This document shows, piece by piece, positions 24,201 through 32,265 of a DNA stretch of 33,517 nucleotides. This DNA is from a virus. The position numbers were made by a program, and so were the translations under genes. The notes beneath the pieces are model-generated. The model made no database searches, was not told the DNA's origin, and saw only the letters and a program-made list of their open reading frames with translations. How positions within the stretch are numbered: the stretch's first letter is position 1; the number at the start of each line of letters is the position of its first letter. The stretch is from positions 1 through 33,517 of the IMG/VR virus record IMGVR_UViG_3300032284_001592, one strand, 5' to 3'.

Positions 24201-25590
24201 CAACACACTGAGTCAGAGTGCAGGACACACAGTCTCTACCACACGTGGTACGCCTACTGCACCATTGATTAACCAAGACGGTGACTTTATTGGTCTATTT
24301 GGTTCTTATGCTTGGTCTGGTGCAACACCACAGTTCTATGACACCGGCTCATTGCGTTTTGTTGTACAAGGTACCACAGGCGCCGCCAGCGGTATTGGTG
24401 GCCAGGCACAGTTGTGGACCAAGCAGGACAACGGTTCAAGCACACTAGCACTTCGTGTTGATGCAAATCAAACAGCAACATTCTATGGACAGGTTGTGGT
24501 TGCAAATACCACAGCAACTACCAATAGTACCACTGGTGCATTGTATGTAACCGGCGGTATGAGTGCAGGCGGTAACATTGTTGTTGCACAAAGCGCAAGA
24601 TTTAACGACACACAAAATGCCAACCGCGACTTCTATGTACGTGGTGGCAACGATGCTACATTGATCTGGGCCAACACAGCACCTGGATATAACACAGTGA
24701 TAGTTGGTAACAGCGCAGTAGCGGCTAACCTTGTGGTTGGTGCCAAGTTGCAGGTTTATTCCACAGATTCTATGTTACCTCCGGTTGGACGTTCAGATCA
24801 AAGACCGGCGAACCCTGTATTGGGCATGTTCCGTTACAACAATATTTTACAAGATATTGAATACTATACAGGAGCAGGCCCAAACAATGGTTGGTATAAC
24901 CCACAGTCGGGTGCTGGTTCAACTGTTGTAAGTGATAACCAATACAATGGTGATGGTACAACAACAACCTTTGTGATGTCACAAGGTGGCACAACCAATT
25001 CAACATTTGTTGCTATCAACGGTGTGACGCAGATTCCAACGCTGGCATACTCTGTGTTCTCGGGCAACACCAGTGTGGTATTCACTGAAGCACCGGCACC
25101 GGGCGACTTGATCGATATTAGAAGTATCAGTATTCCTGCATCAGTAACTGCGATTGCGGCTCCGTTGGGATTTGTATCTGTATACTCACAAAACGATGGT
25201 ACATATTTCACCACTGGTCAGAACTCTGCCAACGTTAGCGTTCGCATAGTCGGTAACACCACAGGTGGTGTGAACTATTATTCAAGTAACACCGCAGTTG
25301 GATCAAGTCCAACAGTGATTGACAGCTTCCCAATCCAGTATGTGCGTAATGCAAAATACCAGATAACGGTATACAATCCAACTGCACCATCTGCCAACTC
25401 GTTTGAAACAAGTGAAGTCATGGTTTTACAAGATGGTACAAACGCTTATCGCACTCAATATGCCAAGGTTTATAACAATGCATCTTTGGGAAGTGTAACA
25501 GCTAGTGTAACCAGTGGCAACGTCTACGTATTCTACTCTGGAGTAAACTCTGGAAACTATGTATATGTACAAGCAAATTACTTTAGTTAA
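21280..25590 (+). CDS. Long tail fibre protein, 1436 aa
   Basis: An elongated fibre made of repeats. Units of the type GGAGIGGNLNVGG occur at about residues 157, 279, 450, 638 and 768. A YadA/trimeric-fibre-like stretch (GTLAGNLATGTQNAFFGYNAG, 357-378; GTNNVIVG after it; a second copy at 540-570) suggests a trimeric beta shaft. A shared ~100-aa module appears twice (about 45-145 and 650-760). The distal end carries DQRPANPVLGMFRYNN...W, an NGV-Q module (about 1220-1285) and the C-terminal domain shared with the 654-aa fibre. It most likely contacts the host surface. Ribosome site is AGGAG. No enzyme motif is seen. Confidence 0.76.
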   Translation: MAVTRINNNQIANATIIASQKVSPGTIVDSLFAANLNISSNITIIGNLQVQGTTSTVQSVNTLINDPIVIFNNGYSGTPAYDVGILVNRTYPSYYNAAWVWREANVGFAGVLTSELGSTTGSINNTTYANLIIGNTTIEGYSVNSVSPSSGAFTVHGGTGISANLNVGGTGTGFGQSFNSAITAISSNTGIVNITQLSSTRPGLMITDTNNNGALTLRTGAFGGQLATYGGTNNDIYIQPNSGASLHLAAGNGAVIAENGINSTNPNVGAIVITGSGGIGIGGNLNVGTAGAFEFSAGSAHIILQSAHTNDIVVAKHVLKTGIGANVTVLGAGSGTTSIGVNSTLLGYGAGPAATGTNATYVGTLAGNLATGTQNAFFGYNAGSLVTSGTNNVIVGSYDGNVIATQSNQVVIADGAGNPRVRIDNTGNTFVVSGVNSTTANTGAFTVQGGAGIGGNLNVGGAIGLASGRLIVDATQTGIVIAANTATSRLGTGTTVIGQLINSTSPAAIGQNSTIVGYNAFNTGNVSATGMTIVGASAGAAGPGLNSTFYGLNAGTLTTGALNTLIGPNAGSALTTGSAVTVLGANTMTGMSTVNNYVMISDGSGNGRISADNQGVVTIYGSTNSTNPVNGGLIVQGGLGVGLDTFMGGNLTVSGNLVVLGITTTTNSNTVTIEDSTIALHFFANLVPLNFNDGKDIGVITNYYTNTAQKSFFGWQNSTSNFVYIDRATESAGNVISGTYGNVQFGSLWLSNTTASGSQTTGALVVKGGIGAGALSYLNSLVVDNNLTASGAGAQITFSPTGAGSITVNPATQGVMDNVKIGATTPANGTFTNLVVSGSTTPAGYNATFSGLGFVNVSPTGTTVINPTATGNMDNMYIGNTTPRQGNFTSVSVVQDLKLNAFTSNSALFVSQGNLSVDQKNEAFNFQRSTGNTFATVALGVGHSAQADLLVQGTDTINIKYQIDSYLPQSLTAANTLSQSAGHTVSTTRGTPTAPLINQDGDFIGLFGSYAWSGATPQFYDTGSLRFVVQGTTGAASGIGGQAQLWTKQDNGSSTLALRVDANQTATFYGQVVVANTTATTNSTTGALYVTGGMSAGGNIVVAQSARFNDTQNANRDFYVRGGNDATLIWANTAPGYNTVIVGNSAVAANLVVGAKLQVYSTDSMLPPVGRSDQRPANPVLGMFRYNNILQDIEYYTGAGPNNGWYNPQSGAGSTVVSDNQYNGDGTTTTFVMSQGGTTNSTFVAINGVTQIPTLAYSVFSGNTSVVFTEAPAPGDLIDIRSISIPASVTAIAAPLGFVSVYSQNDGTYFTTGQNSANVSVRIVGNTTGGVNYYSSNTAVGSSPTVIDSFPIQYVRNAKYQITVYNPTAPSANSFETSEVMVLQDGTNAYRTQYAKVYNNASLGSVTASVTSGNVYVFYSGVNSGNYVYVQANYFS

Positions 25591-25596
25591 TACATA

Positions 25597-25604
25597 GATA
25601 AATA
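25597..25604 (+). promoter_or_regulatory. Late promoter for the 81-aa gene
   Basis: GATAAATA lies 22 nt before the ATG at 25626. Confidence 0.6.
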
Positions 25605-25625
25605 GAACATTAAGGACCAAATAGC

Positions 25626-25871
25626 ATGGCAAATACAAATTTTGAAGTTGACGTAGGGTTAAAGGCTAATGGTGTATTAATCACCACAGCAAATAACACT
25701 ATCACAACCACAGGAAATATTGTTCTGGGCGGATTGTCATTGACAGCCGCAAATAACACTATTACAACCACTGGAAATATTGTTATCAACAATGCATTCC
25801 GAAACACAACGGCAAACTCAATACCAACAACAAGTTATGTTCAAAACATGGCGGTTGTGTTCGGTATATAA
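25626..25871 (+). CDS. Small repeat-containing fibre-like protein
   Basis: An 81-aa protein with two near-identical segments, ANNTITTTGNIVLGG and ANNTITTTGNIVINN, 20 residues apart. The ending NTTANSIPTTSYVQNMAVVFGI recalls the fibre T-x-x-Y-V motif. It has its own late octamer and AAGGA ribosome site, so it is probably expressed. It could be a minimal fibre unit, an adaptor or a remnant of a longer fibre. Confidence 0.65.
   Translation: MANTNFEVDVGLKANGVLITTANNTITTTGNIVLGGLSLTAANNTITTTGNIVINNAFRNTTANSIPTTSYVQNMAVVFGI
25689..25784 (+). repeat. 36-bp direct repeat in the 81-aa gene
   Basis: Copies at 25689-25724 and 25749-25784 match at 34 of 36 positions, with a 60-bp period, indicating a recent in-frame duplication. 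Confidence 0.9.
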
Positions 25872-25879
25872 GAATGCAG

Positions 25880-25887
25880 GATAAATA
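25880..25887 (+). promoter_or_regulatory. Late promoter for the 2087-aa gene
   Basis: GATAAATA lies 26 nt before the ATG at 25913, followed by an AAGG ribosome site. Confidence 0.6.
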
Positions 25888-25912
25888 AGTTTATTAAACA
25901 AGGTAGATAAAA

Positions 25913-28900
25913 ATGGCAAGAAAGTCGCTTTATAATTATATTTTCACTCCAGGTCTAACCACCGCTGGAACTGTTATCGTCCCAGACCCATACAAATTGG
26001 GCGACATCTTGATGATAACCAACGTTACTCGTAACACCGTAATCTACAACTTTGCAGATCCAACTCGCGGCGGCACATTAACATATACAAACAGTCCGAA
26101 CGTTACAGCCACTTCGCCAGCTGGTACTAACCTATCAGCCGGGCAGGCCATTTTTAGTAATCTTAACAACGGATATACAACGATCAACCTGACATTTGAT
26201 ACACAAACAGCAGGCCATGCCGCAACTGATGTGTTACAAATCTATGTTGAGTCCATGGAACTAAGAGTTCGACCATACGACTTTGGTGTTGATGCAGTTG
26301 AGCGTATGAAGATCGCGGCTCCCCAGAGCTTGATTGATGCTGACTTTGAGTACGGACTACAATCTACCAAGTGGGTACAGTATTCAAATGTTAACGACAT
26401 GCCAATGGGCTTTGAGCAACCAGGTACAGACCTATACCCAGGTATTGGTAGCTATGCTACATTCCTGGGCGGTGCCGGTGCGGCAAGCACCTGGATTAGC
26501 AGTACAGCGCAGACAAACATTTTACTACAGAATCAAGGATATGATGGTGGTGGCCAATTCTCACAAAATGGCCCACGTGCCTGGACCAATGAATATGCAT
26601 TGGTTATTGCACAAGGACAAGCAGGCCAAGCAAACTGCGCGGCAGGCACAACATACATCACAAACGTATTGCCAATTCAGCCAGCAACCGGTGGCGCATT
26701 GCAACGTTCGTTCACAGTTGCTAACACAGCCGCCTGGTCACCAGGTGACATCTTGGCAGTGGTTGAAATGCCAGGTGAAGGTATACAAGCCGGTGCCACA
26801 ACAGGATCAGCAGTGGTTGCTCAAGTTCTTACCACATCTCTAACAGCAGGTGTAACTGCACTTGCGGCCAACAACACAGCTATTGCGGCCAATGCTATCA
26901 TCATGGCACAAACCAGCCAATTTGGTGTGTGGGAAGCCATGCAGGTATCGGCTGGTGGCGGTTCAGCCGCTTTGACAGTTATTCGTAACCTATGGGGTAC
27001 AAACAGCGGTAATGCAAGTATTCCAGTTGGCGGATTGATTCGCCAACTGTCAGGTAATACCACATCATTCTATTCCAATGCCAACGTTGAGACCATGCGT
27101 CTAGACAGCATTGACAGCGACTCACAATTCACAGTCACACGTTCATGGTTCAACGTTAACGCCAGCCCAACATTTGGTGCTAACTCCATTGTGTTTAAAG
27201 TTAACCACAGAGTAAACCAACAGGGTGTTACTCCTCTGGATGCAGGCAACATTGAAATTGTTCGTGGAAGCGTAGTTAACCCTGTTAACTTGAGCGGTAA
27301 CCCAGGTCAAGTTATTGCACGTGGTCAACTGGGCACAACACCATTGAGCAATGCCGGTCCTGGATCATTGTTTATTCCTTTGACAGGTATCTTCCACACA
27401 GGTAATGTCAGCGTACCAAGCGTAACAGCATACATTCCAAGCCATGGTATAGCACAGTTTGCCAACGCTAACATTGCCAACTGCTTTGTTAGCACCATTG
27501 GTCTAAGCCAGGCAATTACGGTTAGTAACGTTGAAGGAGTGTATGTAAACACCATCAACGATCGTGACTATATTAAATATTATCCAAAGATTGGCGCTAA
27601 CCAGTTGCCAGGATATCAGATCAACATCAATGATGCGCAGACAGTGGTACGTCGTGGCGGTTTATATAATGGTGCTAACCTTGTGGTTGCCAACGTGACT
27701 TCAAACGTTGGCTCGCCAAGTTTAATGACAATTACCACAGTTTGGCCACATGGATTGCTTCCAGGTGCCGCGATTCAGGTTAGTATGCAAACCAGTGCCG
27801 GTCTGATCGATGCTCCTAGTGGACAGTTTATTATTACATCAGTTCCGACAACAACTTCATTGACCTATATTGCCAAGGCAAATATTGCAGTCAACACAGC
27901 AGGCCTGACAGGCTTGGTTGCTAACGTAACACCGTTTGCACAAGGTCTAGTAAAACACCGTCCAATTGACGGTGGTAACAACATTGGTACCAACACGCCA
28001 GCTCATGGATATGAGATGACACGTCAGACCAAGAAATATTTCCGTTATCAATCTGGCAAAGGCACAATGTTCACGACTGGTACACAGTTTAATCCTGTGT
28101 TCACCTTGGCTAACATTGTGGCAAATGCAACATCGATTCCTGCATTGATCACAATTACAACAGAAAACGAACACGGTTTGCAGGCCAATGCCAACGTTCA
28201 GATCTATGGCGTAACAACCACCGGTTATAACGGTAACTACCTAGTTGCCAACGTAGGCGGAAACAACAACTTTAGCGTGATTGCAACTTCTGTTGCACCT
28301 GCCGCACTAGTTCCAACCTGGGGATATACCCCATCGGTCTCTGGAAGCAGTTATCAAAACGTCAACTACCCACGTGTGGTAATACAAAAATGGCATGGTA
28401 GCAAAATCCGTGCAGGTATTTTTGATGATAAAGACGGTGTATTCATGGAATACGACGGTAACCAGCTGTTTGCAGTCAAGCGTAACAGCACACAAGATCT
28501 AGCTGGTCGTATCAGTATTGCTGTTAACAGCAAGTATGTGGTTGGCGATGTAAGCACACGTTTCCAAGACCAATTGATCGCAGGCGATCAAATTGTTATT
28601 CGTGGTATGGTACATACTGTTAGTCGTATAGTGGATCAGAATCACTTGTACGTAACTCCAGTATATCGTGGAACAATCAACGCACAAGATGTGCGCACAA
28701 CAACAATCAAAGAAGAGCGCACTCCGCAAAAATTCTTTAACATGGACCGTGCTGATGGCACAGGCCCAAGTGGTTATGTGATAAACTTGACCAAGATGCA
28801 GATGATTGGTATCCAGTTCACCTGGTATGGTGCTGGATTCGTTGACTACATGGTACGCTCAATCGACGGCCGCATGATTATCATGCATCGTAGCAAAGGT

Positions 28901-31900
28901 AACAACACCAATGACGAAGCCTACATGCGTACAGGTAACTTGCCAGCACGTTACCAGGCATCTAACAAAGGTCCACGCACATGGACCAGTTATACAATCG
29001 TTCCGGGCGCAACAGAAATTCGTTTGTACGATCCGAGCGAGTTTCCAAATGCAACAGCAACAAGCCAAACAATTACCCTGGCGATTGACAATGAATTGAT
29101 CAGCTACAACGGTGGTCCATGGGCCAACGGTAACGTTACTGGACTAGTTCGTGGTGCTAGCATCAATGCATTTGAACTAGGTTCAAACATTGCAAAATAT
29201 TCAGGATCTAATGCAGGCACTACCTGGATTGGTGATGGATTGGTTAACACCGTCAACGGACCATGGGCGGCATCATGCTTTGCTCCTGCTCCTACACTAC
29301 TAGCTGGTGTAGCCGGTGGTAACCCAGGTCTGTTTGTAGCGGTCGCAGGTTATGCAAACGGTACAACCAGTGCTCAAACAGCATACAGCTATGACGGTGT
29401 TAACTGGCAAGCTGGTCCAGCATTGCCAAGCTCAAGTGCATGGTTCAACGTCCAGTATGGTAATATCAACGGCACTGACTACTGGGTAGCAATCAGCCAG
29501 ACGTCTGGTACAGTTGGCGCATGGACCAGCAACCCAATTTCAGGAACCTGGACAGCAGTAACAATGCCATCTACGCAGAACTGGACAGGACTGGCATTTG
29601 GCTACGATAACAACAACGTTGCACGTTTTGTTGCAACAGGCGGCGGTGGTCAAGGTGGTGCCGCAACCACAACAGGAACAGCATACAGTTCGGGTACAAA
29701 CGGTGCTCCGACTGCGTTCACCACTGGTGGTACAGTACCTTCAGGACAGTACGTAAGTGTGGCATTTGGTCGCACATCAGGTACAGTGGCCGCAGGTCAA
29801 GCAACTCCAATCAACAACAATTACTTTGTTGCAGTTAACCAAACAGCAGGCACAGGTGCCATAATATATTCATCCAATGGTGGTGTAACATGGGCGGCCG
29901 CAACTATCACCAGCCAAGGCTTCAGTAGCATCGCATTTGGTAACAACACCTGGATTGCAGTTTCTGGTGCTATGGGCTCAAATGGTGCAAGTGGTGCAAA
30001 CTTCCAATGGATCCAGGGTAACCCAACAGGTACATGGACACAGACAGTAACAATATTATCAACCACATGGCGTAACATCACTTATAACCCATACGGCGCA
30101 GGCACAGCAGGTCAGTTCTGGGCGGTAAGTGATACTGTTGGTGCTCCGGCAATGTATACCACTAACCTGGCATCAGTAACAGCAACAGGCCCAGTGGCAC
30201 CAACCTGGGCTATTGCATACGCACCAAGCACAGGTCATCAGTACCAAACTGTGGTAGCTGGTCAAGGTTCAGTAGCAACAATAGCCAACGTTCTTTATCA
30301 GTCAGCGATCAATACCACTGGTGCTCAAAGCATATACGGCGGCATCAGCGGTAACTTAATGGCCGCAGGGTTACCAAACCAAATTGGTAACTGGGGCAAT
30401 GCCACAGCATACGGCGACGGTCTAATTGTTTCTATGCAGTACAATGCTGGTAACGTTGCAGTCAGCTTCAACGGTGGACGTCAATGGGCCAATACAGCAA
30501 CAGGTACAACTGGAGTTGCGGCGCTGGTTGGCGGACAGGTACAGCCATGGACAGGTATCGCATACGCACCAAGCATTGGCCTAGGTGGACAAGGTCGCTT
30601 TGTTGCAATCGCTGGTAACACAGCAGGCGCAAGCCAAACAGGCTGGCAAGATGCGGCAACAATTATCTCAACACCAATGGCGTCATGGAACACAGGTGGT
30701 GTATTACCGAGTGTAACATACTGGCAAGATATCACATATATCAACGGTGCATTTGTAACCATTGCAAACTCTGCAACACCTACATCTGCATACAGCTCAA
30801 CAGGTGGCCAATCATGGACAGCAGTTTCAACAGGCTTGACAGGTAGTAGCTACTCTGCACTGGCCAGTGGATATTTCCCAACACAGGCCAACTCTTATGT
30901 GGTTGTTGCAACAAGTGCTACCCAAGGGCAGGCAGTTGCAGTTGCTAACGTTCAAGTGGTCAACGGCGTAAGCACACTAAGTAGCTGGCAGTATTTTGTA
31001 ACCGGCATGCCAACTGGCGATACATGGACCAGCGTAGCATTCGGCCAAAACACCAGCGTGTCACCAGTGGTTCCAACATTTGTTGCGATTGCAGGTAACA
31101 CCAGTGCAACAGGTGGTCAGCGTACAGCATACTCCACTAACGGTACAACATGGACAGCAGGTGGTAACTTACCAAGCGCAGGTTACTGGAAGAAAGTTGC
31201 ATATGGTGCAAACGGTGTTTGGGTAGCTATACAGCAGAGTACAACCGCAGGCACAGCATCAACAAACGCGGCCTACTCAACCAATGCAGGCGTTACATGG
31301 ACAGCGGCAACACTGCCAGTAACTGACTATTGGAACAACGTGGTATATGCCAGAGAGTTCAACCAGTTTGTTGCAGTATCCGGTGGTGGACAAGTGTTCC
31401 AGGCCGCAGGCGGCGGCAACGTTGCAATCAGTGCAAGCACAGGCGGATTAGGCGCTGTTCACTCAGCCAACACAGGTGTACGTGTGGTAAGTGTTACAGC
31501 AAGTCCAGACTTGAATCACTGGGGTAGTGCGATTATCATGGACGGTGGTTTCACAACAGACCGTACCTATACATTCACATACAACGCTACTAACTTCATT
31601 GTAACACCAGTAGCAGTACCGCAAACAGCGTTCATGATGCGTCTTGCACCAACATTGAGTTCTGGTATCTCAGGCGAAGTAGGTGTTAAAGATCTACTAA
31701 ACCGTGCGCAGGTGCTGTTGACCAGCATGTATGTTAACGTTAACAATGCCGCATCACGTTTCCTAGTACAAGGTATTTTGAACCCAAGTAACATCCTGCT
31801 AGCCAACTGGAAGCCGTTGAATACAGGTACAACATACTTACAACCAAGCTTCTCGCAATTCGTTGCTAACACTGGTTTTGGTACATCGGCCGCACAGATT

Positions 31901-32176
31901 CAATTCTTAGGTCAGCCTAATGCGGCATCAGGACAAGTTGCTAATGCGGCAACAGGTGGCGAGCAGTTGTTTAGTATTCCAGTTACACAAACCAACTCCG
32001 GATTCTTGGATTTGAGTTTGATCAAGGAAATTACTTCCATGGTGTTGCCAGGTACTGGATCATATCCAAATGGTAACGAAGTACTAGCAATTAACTTTAT
32101 TCCGGTTAACCCACAAACAGTTAACTTGAATGCCAACGTTGACGTTCAGTTAACATATACAGAATCACAAGCATAA
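25913..32176 (+). CDS. Giant virion structural protein with inserted Asp-box repeat domain
   Basis: A 2087-aa protein. The N-terminal part (MARKSLYNYIFTPGLTTAG; RVRPYDFGVDAVERMK at about 118; SLIDADFEYGLQSTKW at about 140) and the C-terminal part (AFMMRLAPTLSSGISG at about 1905; LLNRAQVLL) resemble a very large structural protein common in marine T4-like phages. The middle includes repeats such as ITTENEHGLQANANVQIYG and ITTVWPHGLLPGAAIQVSM. Between about 1110 and 1830 lies a series of 50-58 aa units with Asp-boxes (YSTNAGVTW, YSSNGGVTW). It may be part of a baseplate, whisker or large side fibre. No glycosidase catalytic residues could be assigned. It is closed by a terminator at 32196. Confidence 0.78.
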   Translation: MARKSLYNYIFTPGLTTAGTVIVPDPYKLGDILMITNVTRNTVIYNFADPTRGGTLTYTNSPNVTATSPAGTNLSAGQAIFSNLNNGYTTINLTFDTQTAGHAATDVLQIYVESMELRVRPYDFGVDAVERMKIAAPQSLIDADFEYGLQSTKWVQYSNVNDMPMGFEQPGTDLYPGIGSYATFLGGAGAASTWISSTAQTNILLQNQGYDGGGQFSQNGPRAWTNEYALVIAQGQAGQANCAAGTTYITNVLPIQPATGGALQRSFTVANTAAWSPGDILAVVEMPGEGIQAGATTGSAVVAQVLTTSLTAGVTALAANNTAIAANAIIMAQTSQFGVWEAMQVSAGGGSAALTVIRNLWGTNSGNASIPVGGLIRQLSGNTTSFYSNANVETMRLDSIDSDSQFTVTRSWFNVNASPTFGANSIVFKVNHRVNQQGVTPLDAGNIEIVRGSVVNPVNLSGNPGQVIARGQLGTTPLSNAGPGSLFIPLTGIFHTGNVSVPSVTAYIPSHGIAQFANANIANCFVSTIGLSQAITVSNVEGVYVNTINDRDYIKYYPKIGANQLPGYQININDAQTVVRRGGLYNGANLVVANVTSNVGSPSLMTITTVWPHGLLPGAAIQVSMQTSAGLIDAPSGQFIITSVPTTTSLTYIAKANIAVNTAGLTGLVANVTPFAQGLVKHRPIDGGNNIGTNTPAHGYEMTRQTKKYFRYQSGKGTMFTTGTQFNPVFTLANIVANATSIPALITITTENEHGLQANANVQIYGVTTTGYNGNYLVANVGGNNNFSVIATSVAPAALVPTWGYTPSVSGSSYQNVNYPRVVIQKWHGSKIRAGIFDDKDGVFMEYDGNQLFAVKRNSTQDLAGRISIAVNSKYVVGDVSTRFQDQLIAGDQIVIRGMVHTVSRIVDQNHLYVTPVYRGTINAQDVRTTTIKEERTPQKFFNMDRADGTGPSGYVINLTKMQMIGIQFTWYGAGFVDYMVRSIDGRMIIMHRSKGNNTNDEAYMRTGNLPARYQASNKGPRTWTSYTIVPGATEIRLYDPSEFPNATATSQTITLAIDNELISYNGGPWANGNVTGLVRGASINAFELGSNIAKYSGSNAGTTWIGDGLVNTVNGPWAASCFAPAPTLLAGVAGGNPGLFVAVAGYANGTTSAQTAYSYDGVNWQAGPALPSSSAWFNVQYGNINGTDYWVAISQTSGTVGAWTSNPISGTWTAVTMPSTQNWTGLAFGYDNNNVARFVATGGGGQGGAATTTGTAYSSGTNGAPTAFTTGGTVPSGQYVSVAFGRTSGTVAAGQATPINNNYFVAVNQTAGTGAIIYSSNGGVTWAAATITSQGFSSIAFGNNTWIAVSGAMGSNGASGANFQWIQGNPTGTWTQTVTILSTTWRNITYNPYGAGTAGQFWAVSDTVGAPAMYTTNLASVTATGPVAPTWAIAYAPSTGHQYQTVVAGQGSVATIANVLYQSAINTTGAQSIYGGISGNLMAAGLPNQIGNWGNATAYGDGLIVSMQYNAGNVAVSFNGGRQWANTATGTTGVAALVGGQVQPWTGIAYAPSIGLGGQGRFVAIAGNTAGASQTGWQDAATIISTPMASWNTGGVLPSVTYWQDITYINGAFVTIANSATPTSAYSSTGGQSWTAVSTGLTGSSYSALASGYFPTQANSYVVVATSATQGQAVAVANVQVVNGVSTLSSWQYFVTGMPTGDTWTSVAFGQNTSVSPVVPTFVAIAGNTSATGGQRTAYSTNGTTWTAGGNLPSAGYWKKVAYGANGVWVAIQQSTTAGTASTNAAYSTNAGVTWTAATLPVTDYWNNVVYAREFNQFVAVSGGGQVFQAAGGGNVAISASTGGLGAVHSANTGVRVVSVTASPDLNHWGSAIIMDGGFTTDRTYTFTYNATNFIVTPVAVPQTAFMMRLAPTLSSGISGEVGVKDLLNRAQVLLTSMYVNVNNAASRFLVQGILNPSNILLANWKPLNTGTTYLQPSFSQFVANTGFGTSAAQIQFLGQPNAASGQVANAATGGEQLFSIPVTQTNSGFLDLSLIKEITSMVLPGTGSYPNGNEVLAINFIPVNPQTVNLNANVDVQLTYTESQA
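29370..31390 (+). repeat. About a dozen Asp-box (BNR/sialidase-type) repeats
   Basis: Clear S-x-(D/N)-G-x-x-W boxes begin at residues 1159 (SYDGVNW), 1320, 1518, 1628, 1741 and 1789 of the 2087-aa protein. More degenerate copies occur between them. Each is preceded by a W-x-x-(V/I)-A-(F/Y)-G and F-V-A-(I/V) strand pattern. This predicts one or more beta-propellers. Confidence 0.75.
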
Positions 32177-32195
32177 CACTTGTTTTACTGTACCA

Positions 32196-32219
32196 AAAAG
32201 GGCCTCCGGGCCCTTTTTT
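32196..32219 (+). terminator. Rho-independent terminator after the 2087-aa gene
   Basis: AAAAGGGCC-TCCG-GGCCCTTTTTT: a perfect GC stem extended by A/T pairs with a T-run, about 20 nt after the stop codon. Confidence 0.9.
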
Positions 32220-32235
32220 GTTATTTGTTTGATCC

Positions 32236-32243
32236 CATAAATA
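32236..32243 (+). promoter_or_regulatory. Late promoter for the last fibre gene
   Basis: CATAAATA lies 23 nt before the ATG at 32266. Confidence 0.65.
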
Positions 32244-32265
32244 CATTAAATCCACGGAATAGACA

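Noticed and set aside
21747-24600. CRISPR-like array from regularly recurring GGTGGT...AACCTAAACGT units
   Set aside because: The repeats are diverged, irregularly spaced and in frame; they encode fibre shaft motifs.
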